DNA of 64,000 nt from Chamaea fasciata (lineage: Eukaryota > Chordata > Aves > Passeriformes > Sylviidae). The stretch lies in NCBI GenBank assembly GCA_029207755.1, contig JARCOQ010000017.1, positions 11,110,945-11,174,944 of the forward strand, given 5' to 3'. Positions 34,627-44,252 of this stretch are shown piece after piece; position 1 is the first letter of the stretch; the number at the start of each line of letters is the position of its first letter. Under the pieces are notes generated by a model. That model saw nothing but the letters and a program-made list of their open reading frames with translations. It did not search any database and was not told the DNA's origin. The translations under genes were made by a program, and so were the position numbers.

Positions 34627-37600
34627 AATTCACCATAAGATCTTGTGTACTCAGCACATTGTTTCCTCCTCACATCCCTGAGGCTGCAGCAGGGGCTCAG
34701 TGGGACCTCAGTGCTCCCAGTGCAGCCCTGACAAGAGCTTCCTCTACCCAGCACTTGCTGCTGCTCCTCCTGCTGCCTCTGTTTGTTGTTCAGTTTGTAC
34801 AGGCTGAGTTTTCCCACTCCATGCATCCCACAGCCCTATAAAATTTAAAAGGCTTGCCTGGGTGTAATTGGGTTGTGTTTTGTTTATATAACCATAGGAA
34901 TAACACATTTGAGAGAGCAGGAGAGCAAAAAGTCAAGCACAGCAGAGTTAGGAAGAGGCCAGAACGAAACAGGTTTGTACTTTTGCCTTGTGCACACACC
35001 TGCTCTGCCCATCTTTATTTGCAGGGCCAGATTGAAAAGCTCCCTGTCAGCACTTCACGTCCTTGCCAGGAAGATGAGGTGCTCTAACACTCCCAGAAAA
35101 AGCATCACTCACTGGTTTGGTTTTCCTTTCAACACAGGAATAATTTTGTTCGTTTTGTCCTGTTTTCTGAAGCACTTCTGAAACTCATTTGGGCTGAGCT
35201 GTTTGAAACCTCTTTAGCCTGATGTAGGCACTCCAGATATAAAATTGTAACCTTGTGGAAGATTTGTCATTATAATCCTAACCAGGTCCGATAAGGGTCA
35301 CTAGCTGGGCAATGCTTCTGGTCCTGATGGTGATGCATGTGGCTGACAAATACAATTTATATATTTATAGAAGAAAAATACAGGCAATCTGAAGGAACCC
35401 GAAGTTCCCTTCTTATTTGAGAGGTGACAGACAAGTGCTGGAGTGAAACAAGGCTCAGAAGCTCATAACATGACAGAGATGAATGGTGCTGCCTATCAGC
35501 CTTCTCACTGGCCTTGGACTGGGTGCTGAAATTTGAAAGGTTTGTGAGAGTTGTTCAAACCCCATGGTCACTTTGTGTTTGTGCCACTGTCAAGGAAGAA
35601 TAAGGCAAGTCCCAAAAGCAGTTCAGGCTTTCTGTAGTTCATAACTACACTCCTGGCTTAGGTGGATGTGACAGGCAGGTAAACTCACTTTTGCCCAAGC
35701 AAAATAACATTTCCTACAGCAGCACCAGCTTTCTTTGCAGAAGGGGGAGAGGGCATGAATCAGAGAAGATAAATTTTACATTCAGACGTAGTCTGGCAAG
35801 TTCTTATGGCACTTAATAGCTGGCATACTCCCACTGCAAGGGAAGGAGAAAGCAAATTCAATCATTTATGTTACAAAAGTCCCACCGCTCTTTATTATGT
35901 GCACAGATGGTGTCTCGAGAGCTTTGCTGGCTGGCAGTGCTCTGCATGCCTAATGCCAGCCAGGGAGCAGTGCTTTTCCAGCCCAGGTGACAGTGGGAAA
36001 GCTCTTTTCTTTCCATCTGATAGAACCATGTGGGTTTCCAACCTCTCCCATTTTTACATTTCATTTACACCAACCTTCCAGCGAAAGATCAAAACGTTAT
36101 TGCAGGGGCAAGGGCAGAGAGAACAGAAGATGCACCAAAGAGAATGGATGATGCACCATGGAGGTGAAAATCCATTGCAAACAGAACAACAAATATAGAG
36201 GTGTTGCAGGACATTTAATTGGACAGGAAATGGAGTTGTTTTGTCTTAAATCCTTTCACATAATGGAGGCTTTCAAAGGGTAAAGTGTGAAATCATCTAA
36301 ATCTGTGGAAATATGTCAACGCCGGGAATGGAATGACCTCACCCAATGGCTTCTTGTTTTTTATGAAAGTTTTTTTTAAAGCAGCAACATCTCCCATAAG
36401 AGCTGCATTTCTGCAGCTATTTACACTCAGCCCCTGGCTGGCCTTTTCAGATCAGGGCCATCTTTCTGGAGCTGCCCACTCTTTGCTGCAGCAGTGTATC
36501 AATCACCTCGCTCCTCTTCCCCGCTGCCTGGGTTTGGAAGAGTGCTCTTAGTAAAAGTTACAGGGCTGTGGAAAGGTCAGATGTGCTCAGCCTCTCTTTA
36601 CAAGTGCTGCTCTAAGACTACCATTTACTTTAAGCAATAAAACACCGTGGGTTTATGCTTTCCCCCTCCAGCCTAAAGGCCTTGCAGCACTCAGCAGCTA
36701 TTGTGTTATGATATGCAGCACCACTAGGACACAGCAGAGCACCATCCCACCTTCAGAGGCAGGAGAGAAAATATAACAACACAGAAGACTAAGCTGACTT
36801 TTGAACATCACAGATTTTATCTCAAAAATGCCTTGGGCCAGTAGAATTTAATTCCAAGGTCCTAAGGGCTGATGGAATTTGGCATGGATCCATCTGATTT
36901 CATGCTGATAGAAGAATTAGTGTCGGCTGAGACATTTGGGGGCTAAAAAAAACCCAAACAAACAACACAGAGGAGATAAATACCATCATGCTGTAGTAGT
37001 TGCTGGATTTTGTCTTTATTTCTGCTTGTTGTGTGCTGTTGGATAGAAACGAGCTTCAAAGGAGCAGCTGCACATGGTCAGAAGGCCAAAGGTTTGTGCG
37101 ATAAGAGCAGATATTTCACTTTCAGTGCACGTCTGGAGTGCCTGTACATTGAATGTGCTGGAGGTTGTGGATTTATTGTGTGTCACATCTATCAGGCCAA
37201 CTCAGATAGCGACTGCAAAGGATTTCAGGTAGAATTTCCTCTGTTGCACCCCAGCCTAACTAAACCTGAATGATTTCAGCAAACCGCAGCCTCTGAGCTG
37301 CCTCTGGCTCCTACAGCTGAGAAGTAAAAGTGAGTTCTACAGGAGAATAGCTCAAGAGCTCTTGATTCTGGGCTTGTGCCACTGCTTCCCCTGGACTTTA
37401 GCAACTTTGAACATTCAGGTTGTTCTGATAATCCAGACCTAACTCTCTCAGAGCTGAACACCCACAAATGGAGACAGAGCTTACTGAGAATTTTGCCCAT
37501 GATTTTTTCCTTTTTCCACTTTCTCCTTAAAGGGTCTTTGCTACAAAACTTTCCAGATTTCTTTGATGACCCTAATTAATGAGGCAATTGCAGAGAGCTT

Positions 37601-38870
37601 TATGGGCCTGTCCTCTTCCTCTGTTTAGGCGTTGTTGCTATGATCAGTGCTTTTCTCTCGGTCTTCCTTATTGCTTTATTGTTTGTGAGCTGAAAGGCCA
37701 AAGAAAAGAGCAATCCATGTTGGCCATGCTCAGATTGCCCTGGTGCCTGGGGGGAACTGGAGGCCATGGTCAGGGCTCTGAGGGGTGGTCATTTGTCTTA
37801 CATGTAATTCTGTTGACTTCTGACAGAAATTTAACATTTCCAGCCTTTCACCTTCACCAGTGCTCACAGAGCTGACCCCAGGGGCTGGCCCAAAGGGAGA
37901 TGATAAGATCCCTTGCTCTGGGAAGCTGGAGGAGTCAATAACAATGAATATTTAAGTGGTAAAATTTTCCACTGCCACCACTGAAGTTTTTTTTTTTTTC
38001 CTCCTACTAATTACTGCCATTAATAAAGTCCTGCCAACACCTGGCTAATGAGGACTCAGCACCAACTTTACTTAAACTGTGGCCTTTTTGTTTTCTTGGT
38101 AGTGCAATGTGTGTGACAGTTGCCAGGTTGCTGAGCACGGAGGTTTTAGAGAGGTTAATAGAATATGGAAACAGCTTTACAGGAAGTCCATGCTGATGAA
38201 AAGAGAAATTATTATTGAAAATAAGCTGGAAAAGTTCAGATAAGTGCTAGTTCTGCTTGTATCCCATCAGGTGTTCAGAGAAGTGGCTGGTGGGGTCTTC
38301 TGCTTTCTAGGTGGGGACACTGAAAAACCAAATCTGGCTGAAGATGTTGCAGCTCAGTACAATTAGGAGCACTGGAATAAAAAGGCTTTAAAGATCACTT
38401 AACCCTCCAACTGTTCTAGGCTTTGTTTCCTGCTGCTGGAAGCCAGGATAGAGTCTGAACTCTGGAGTTTCAGTTTGATGTATATACACCAGTTTATGAA
38501 AAGAGGAGTTCACGGGAAGGACAATAAAAATCTCCATTTTCTTCATTCAGAGCTCTTTGTTGAACTCTCCTCCATCTGGATGACTCCTTTTATGGTGCTT
38601 GGATAGAGGTGAAATTCCCAGAGCGTGTGCAAGAAGTTAACCAGCTCCTCAAGACACCTTGCCTCAAAGGGTGCTTTACAGCTTAAATTAACTTATTTAC
38701 AGCTTATCCATAAATCTTATTGAAGAGGAAGCCTTATTTATTTTTAACTATTTTTGAGTCAAGTGCCTCGGTATTTTACCCTGATGGACACAACGTTGTT
38801 TCATGTTGAGTTCTGGAGTGGCGATGTGGTGGGAATGGCTCCCATCTGAGTTTTGTAGGATTCAGGTGTC
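34627..38870. other. Unique non-coding sequence
   Basis: Mixed composition with several AT-rich stretches (35.2-35.4, 36.2-36.4 and 37.9-38.1 kb) and a T tract near 37987-37999. Open frames up to 130 codons lack recognisable domains. No repeat family or exon is supported. Confidence 0.5.
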
Positions 38871-38876
38871 GGATTA
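38871..38876. repeat. Target-site duplication, left copy
   Basis: TTCAGG, identical to 39337-39342 on the other side of the LTR. Confidence 0.93.
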
Positions 38877-39336
38877 TCCCTTTTCTGACCCAGAGATGGG
38901 GCAACTGAGGGGCATTTTAAAAACTTTTATTCCATTTTCAGTCTCCTGTGAAGGCTGAGACAGTACAGATGTTACAATTCATTCCACCACAATCAGAAGC
39001 CAAACTATTTCCTAATTACAATACATTATAAGCGTTTCTTGGCCTATCAGCTTTTGCCACACAATGTTGTGAATGCCTTAAAGCCAATCACCTAAAATTA
39101 CCCTTCCTGGGTCCTACTACAATATATCTGTCATAGTTCTATTTCTCCTAAGTATCCAGTCTATTTGCAAGGCCATCATCTGAGACTTGTTTCCAGTTCC
39201 ATTTCTGTCAACAAGGTCTGTCCTATTCCATGGCATTTCTAAGTCAGCATTTCTTGTCTCAAAGTTTGCATACAGATACATACTAGGTAAGTCTTGTGTC
39301 AGGCTTTGAGAATTCTCTACAAATCCATTTCCCACA
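38877..39336 (-). mobile_element. Solo LTR with exact 6-bp target duplication
   Basis: The block is 460 bp and starts TGTCGGATTATCCC on the plus strand and ends CCATTTCCCACA, so on the minus strand it runs TGTGGGAAATGG...GGATAATCCGACA. Both ends have the canonical TG...CA. It is flanked by TTCAGG on the left (38871-38876) and TTCAGG on the right (39337-39342), an exact 6-bp duplication. This proves integrase-mediated insertion, and 6 bp fits ERVK-type (alpha/beta-like) elements. An AATAAA signal lies on the minus strand at 38941-38936, about 59 bp before the LTR end. No viral genes remain beside it, so the provirus collapsed to a solo LTR. A 134-codon frame crossing it (39117-39521, minus) is an artefact. 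Confidence 0.93.
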
Positions 39337-39342
39337 TTCAGG
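39337..39342. repeat. Target-site duplication, right copy
   Basis: TTCAGG, identical to 38871-38876. Confidence 0.93.
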
Positions 39343-39992
39343 GGAGTCTGTGCAGGACACGTTGTGAGGTGGAATTCAAACCTTCTCTCAGAAGCAGATC
39401 TGAACCCTCTGAGAGTGTGGAGTTGCTGCTGAGAAAGCTTTGGGGTGTAACTGCAGAACCAAGAAGTCAGCCTGAGTCCCATGGATGAGATTTGGGGCTG
39501 TGAATTCGAGTTTGACACCAAGCTCTGGCTTCTATAATTTCAGAGTTGTTTCATGTTTATACAGTGTAATTGCCGTTAAATGCAAGCTCTCTGAGCTTTA
39601 TTAAAAATAGCACCACATTAACCTAACGAGTTTTTACCGACAGGATTGATAACATTTATTAAAGGGTGTATATAATGTGTTTTTCTGCAATAAAAGATTG
39701 ACCTGAGAGGTCTTTCTGATCCCAGTTGCTCCTGTTTCAGGCAAACCATCCACGAGAGGACAACAGAGGCTCGTGTGCCACTGGTGGGGCCACGAAAGGG
39801 GTGTAATTAAAAATATTTTAATGCATAATGAATCTGTCAGCTCTGGGGAAAAAATATTTGCTCCTGTTCCCTGGAAGCTGTTGTGACAGCCTCCTTTGGC
39901 AGTGCTACCTTGTGGAGAAGATGGTTGGATGCCATGGGACACCAGGAATTCCGAAGGGATCTTGGGAGGAATGTGCTCCCCACTGCCCTGTC
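39343..39992. other. Spacer between two LTRs
   Basis: Unique sequence with an AATAAAAG word near 39690. The two flanking LTRs have different sequences, opposite orientation and their own target duplications, so this is not the body of one provirus. No recognisable retroviral gene is present in the spacer. Confidence 0.6.
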
Positions 39993-39998
39993 TGTCCC
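39993..39998. repeat. Target-site duplication, left copy
   Basis: TGTCCC, identical to 40583-40588. Confidence 0.8.
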
Positions 39999-40582
39999 TT
40001 TTTTGTGGGTGACCCCAGGGGTGGCAAAAAGCAGCAAATTCCTCAGTGTGGTCTGTGGGAAGGGCTGACTCTGTGCTCCTGTCTGAGAGGAATGACAGAT
40101 TTGTCTTTAAAAACAAGCTCTGGGTCTGCTGGTAGATAAAACCAGCACTGAGAGATATAAGAAACAGTGGGAAGGATTCCACTGATTGATGTATGGAAAA
40201 GAAGATATTTGCCTTTACAAACAAACTGTAGGTTTGCTGATAAACGAAATTGGATATTGAAAGATGAAAGAAACAATGGGGAAAACCCATAAATACCGTA
40301 AGAATTAAAAATTAAAAGGGGAGGTTATACATTAAAGGGGAATTTTAGGTATTGGGCACTCCAGGAAGTCTGTAACTCTCAAGTACCTCAGCCAATGGGA
40401 AAAGAGAGAGAGAAATGTGGCCGGGAAATTGGGATAAGCAGGAGGCTGTGTCCTCCAAAAATCTGAGAGACCCCAGGGGAAATGCCCCATGGCCTCTCCC
40501 TTTATTCAAATAAAGTCAAAGGACTCCTCTGTCTCCTTTTTGGACATAAACCTCTGGCGTTTTTGGATTAATTTTCCTAACA
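39999..40582 (+). mobile_element. Solo LTR with exact 6-bp target duplication, mutated 5' end
   Basis: A 584-bp LTR. The 3' half has a CCAAT box (40392-40396), AATAAA at 40509-40514, and the end GGATTAATTTTCCTAACA, which terminates in CA. Flanks are TGTCCC at 39993-39998 and TGTCCC at 40583-40588. With those boundaries the 5' end reads TTTTTTGTGGGTGACC, so the expected terminal TG is TT, explained by one G-to-T change in TGTTTTGTGGG. The 5' part contains two diverged copies of a ~100-bp segment (about 40096-40185 and 40192-40290), each with GATTTGTCTTTAAAAACAAG-like and TCTGCTGGTAGATAAA-like blocks. No viral genes are adjacent. Confidence 0.75.
40096..40290 (+). repeat. Imperfect internal duplication inside the LTR
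   Basis: Two diverged copies lie head to tail. AGATTTGTCTTTAAAAACAA and CTGCTGGTAGATAAAACCAG in the first correspond to AGATATTTGCCTTTACAAAC and TTTGCTGATAAACGAAATTG in the second; both continue with GAAAGAAACA(G/A)TGGG-like sequence. Such U3 duplications are common in retroviral LTRs and can affect promoter strength; here this is only an inference. Confidence 0.6.
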
Positions 40583-40588
40583 TGTCCC
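40583..40588. repeat. Target-site duplication, right copy
   Basis: TGTCCC, identical to 39993-39998. Confidence 0.8.
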
Positions 40589-42885
40589 AGTACTCAGCCC
40601 CTGGGAGAGGTAATGGTGCCTGCAGTGATTCCTGGTGGGCCTTCCTGCCATTCCTCATCGTGTTCAGGACACCCCAGCTCCTGTGCCATGGCCATAAAAG
40701 CAGGAGAATAATGGGGGTGTGGCCGTGAAGCCTCTGTGATAGATTTCAGCCCTGCTTTTCCTTAAAACAAAGAAAGGTTGAAAAGGAATTGTAACTGAAA
40801 TGAGCCTGGTGAGGGTGGGGAATTCCCTGGACAAGGTGGAGCAGAGGTCAGAGCAGGAGGATGCACTGTGGTTGTGGCCAGATCCTCAGTGCTGCCTGCC
40901 CACAACACTCTGGAAGGCAAGCCAGGCTCTTCTACACATCTGTATTCCTGTTTTTTCATCTCTATTTGGAGTCCCTAGGGCTTATAGTTAAGACTTCCCT
41001 CAGCAAACTCTGGTGCTAGAAACTGAAATACCTTAAACTGCTGGATTCAGCTAATCAGATTGGCTTCCGTGTAACTTCTGGGCTTTCCTGCACATGAGGA
41101 TCCTGAAAAGAAGCAGCAGAGACCTCCCTTAGCATGGCTTCAGCTGTGGGGTGAATGAATGCAGCTTCCCAACAACAAGGGATGCCCTGGAAAGTGCTGG
41201 TGCAGATTGGCAGCAGATTTGGTAGTGGCGGCAACCCCCTAACCACTGCTTCTTCCAAGGAGTGTGCTTAACTCTTGGCATTTATTCTGTTGTCGTTTTT
41301 TTTTGACTTAAACCCAAAGTTTCCCTTAAAATAAATGAACAAAAGGTGGTAGACTGGAAAGTGGAAAGGCTGAATGGCAGAATTGATTCTGGCAGGAGAC
41401 TCTGGGGAGAAAACTTTAGGAAGCAGAGAAACAGAGGACCAGGAAAAGGGGTAAAAATGGAGAAGTAGTGACTGCTGCCCAGAAAAGAGAGAAAAAGAGG
41501 TGGTGGGAAGTTGGAATCACCTGATGGAGAGTTTTCTGCCCTTGGTGGTCCAGTCATGAAGGGAGATATCTGTAAATATTTAACAGGGAGGGTGTCGAGG
41601 GGAAATTGCCTGCAGCCTGTTAGTCCGGGGGCAAGGTTTCACCTGCTCTCCAACGTGGAGGGAATGCAGACAGAGCCATGCCAGTCAGCCCCACGGCCAG
41701 CAGGGACAAGATATGACAGGGATCAGAACACAGAGAGCCAGGGATGAAAAACTGCTACTCCCACAGACTTGGAAATAAAAGCTTCAGGTGGCATTTTTTA
41801 TTTCCCTGTGTTGCACCTTTGTTTTTAAAAGGAGGGAAAAGAACATGGTTATTTGTGGAGGTGTTAAGCAACAGAAAAATCCCTGGCTTCAAGTTGCTGC
41901 TGGTTTCTCATTAGTTATATTTTTTTTTTCTTTTATCCTGCATGCATCACTCTGCAGCATCTTCATGGGCTGAGGAATAAAACATGACATAACTAAGATG
42001 TACAGTGTGCTTTCTGGCTAAATGGTGGGACTGGTGAAACATTACAATCATTTTTCTACCTTTTATTCGAAATCATGAAGAGTTAAGTGCATCAGATTGC
42101 TGGGTTTATTTTTTCTTCCCTTCTGTGAATGAAAAATTGAAGGAAGAGTGTGGTCATTAATTAAGGAGTTTGTTGGGAGAATATAATGACCATGACACCA
42201 TTAATTGAAATAAAGGGCAGGGAACATCCTGAGCCACAGGAAAAAAATATAAAGGAATGTTTGGCAAGTGACGTAAAATATGAGATCTCGGGGTTCAAAT
42301 TTACTGCTAATGCAGTTCCCAGTTAGCACTCAGTGGCGAATGTTAAGGAGCAGGGAATAGAGCAGCAGGGTGGCCTTTGGGAGAGGATCTGGTATGGAGG
42401 TATTTTTCCCAGTGTCTTGCAAATAAATAGATATTTTTCAAAGTATATTCACTGAATCCCTACAAATCCCTTTCAATCTCTCTCTTTTAAGGAGTACACA
42501 GTGATTATGGAACAGGTCTCCAAATGTAAGGATTTATTAAGGTTGACACTAAATCCATATGTAGATACCCAATATTTGTTTTGGACATTTTGCTGTCAGA
42601 AAATGTCAGCAAATAAATGATAAAAGGTATCTCTGGGTGCCTGGGATGATTATTCAGGTACATTTGTAGATGTCTCAGAGTACCCTAGGTCTAAGAAAGA
42701 CCAGGACAGGATCATTTATTATGAATAACACCCAACTAATAATCCTGTAAACCCAATGTGCTACTGTTAGAAATGGTATCTTTGTCTTCAGTTCTTTTGA
42801 TCATCCTTCATGGTTAAATAGGATGAAATAAAAAGAGTACATGAAACCCTAGAATTGCTCTTCTTTGCCTGAGGAATGTTAGTGG
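40589..42885. other. Unique non-coding sequence
   Basis: AT-rich from about 41.9 to 42.8 kb. No repeat family is recognised and the open frames are below 100 codons. Nothing further seen. Confidence 0.55.
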
Positions 42886-43062
42886 AGGGAGGCTGCCCAG
42901 AGAAGCTGTGGCTGCCCCTGAATCCCTGGAATTGCCCAAGGCCAGGCTGGACGGGACTCGGAGCACCCTGGGACAGTGGAAGGTGTCCCTGCCATGGCAG
43001 AGGGGTGGAATTGATGAACTTTGAGGTCTTTTCCAAGCCAAACCCTTCTGTGGTTCTGTAAC
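42886..43062 (+). repeat. CR1 LINE, 5'-truncated, plus strand
   Basis: Forward CR1 tail: GGCTGCCCAGAGAAGCTGTG, GCTGCCCCTGAATCCCTGGA, GGCCAGGCTGGACGGGACTC, AAGGTGTCCCTGCCATGGCA, then GAGGTCTTTTCCAAGCCAAA and TTCTGTGGTTCTG at the end. It lies about 880 bp from a minus-strand copy (43941-44252), so the two form an inverted pair. Confidence 0.92.
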
Positions 43063-43940
43063 ATTCACCATTAAGACTCGATGGTACCCTTATGGAAACC
43101 ATCTCTGCATTCAGAGAAAGGGGGAGGAGGAACACCCTCCGTGGTGTGCAGCCTCTCCCTGTGGGCCAGCAGCCCTGCAGCATCAGTGTCAGCTTTGTCA
43201 CCCCTGCCTGTGCCCTCAGCACTGGGAGCAGAGCAGCTGCTTGAGGGATCCAGGTTCCTGTGGATGTGCTCCTGACTCTCCCAACTTTCACGGCTCCATT
43301 GTTCCATTTCGGTGGCTCCTGAGGATGCTGCACAGCTCAGTGCCTGAGCAGATCTTGAGGAAAATAGTCTTCTGAATAAAAACAAATTGATTTGTAAATA
43401 CTGGCAGAGATAAGGAAGGGAACCTGTAGTGGGAATAAAGCACGTCAGGAATGCTGCAGTGATAAGATCAATTTGCTTCGATCAGTGCAGTGCCTTGGAG
43501 TGCAGCAGCAGCTCTTGTCTGAAGGTACATGTGCCCAGGGAGTGTGTGGGATGGGCTCTCGTGGGCTGCCTCTGCTCCCAGTGGGCAGATTCAGTGTCCC
43601 AGCAGAGCAGACAGAGACAGGAGTCTAGGAAACATAATTGTACACCTGTGTATCTTCTCTCAGAAGACACTCGGCTTTGAAGTTTAAAACTTTAGGGGTG
43701 GGATATTAGCACAGAAATTAATTTTTAGACAGCAGTGCTATCTGGTTAGAGTAATTGCTTATTATCTGCTTCCCTGGGGTTTTAAGCTCTTGGAAACGAC
43801 TATTTACAACTCTGTGTGTGCTTAAAGGCAGGAGAAAATTGCACTCCATCGTTTCAAGGCTCTGTTCTGGCTCTCTGAAGTTCCAGGAGGAAAAGAGAGT
43901 TTGGAGAAAACTTTCTCCTGACCTGTCTGCTCCAGGAAGT
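43063..43940. other. Unique spacer between inverted CR1 copies
   Basis: No repeat or exon recognised. It is the loop of the potential CR1 inverted repeat. Confidence 0.55.
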
Positions 43941-44252
43941 TCCTGGGTTGGAAGGGACCTCAAAGACATCGTCATCCCATGGGCAGGGACACCTTCCACT
44001 GTCCCAGGCTGCTCCAAGCCCCATCCAACCTGGCCTTGGACACTGCCAGGGATCCAGGGGCAGCCACAGCTTCTCTGGGCACCCTGTGCCAGGGCCTCCC
44101 CACCCTCACAGGGAAGAGTTTTTTCCTAATATCCAATCTAAACCTGCTCTCTGACAGTTTGAATCCATTTCCCCTTGTCCTGTCACTCCAGACCCTTGTA
44201 AATTGTCTTTCTCCATCTTTCTTGTAGGGTCCCTACAGGTGGTGGAAGGGAT
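43941..44252 (-). repeat. CR1 LINE, 5'-truncated, minus strand
   Basis: Reverse-complement CR1: CTGGGTTGGAAGGGACCTCA, GGGACACCTTCCACTGTCCC, CTTGGACACTGCCAGGGATC, GCCTCCCCACCCTCACAGGG, TATCCAATCTAAACCTGCTC and CTTGTAAATTGTCTTTCTCC. Overlapping open frames (82-124 codons) are repeat by-products. Confidence 0.95.

Noticed and set aside
39634..40290. 218-codon minus-strand frame
   Set aside because: It runs antisense through the 39999-40582 LTR and its internal duplication.
38877..40582. Possibility that the two nearby LTRs bound one provirus
   Set aside because: They differ in sequence and orientation, and each has its own different 6-bp target duplication.
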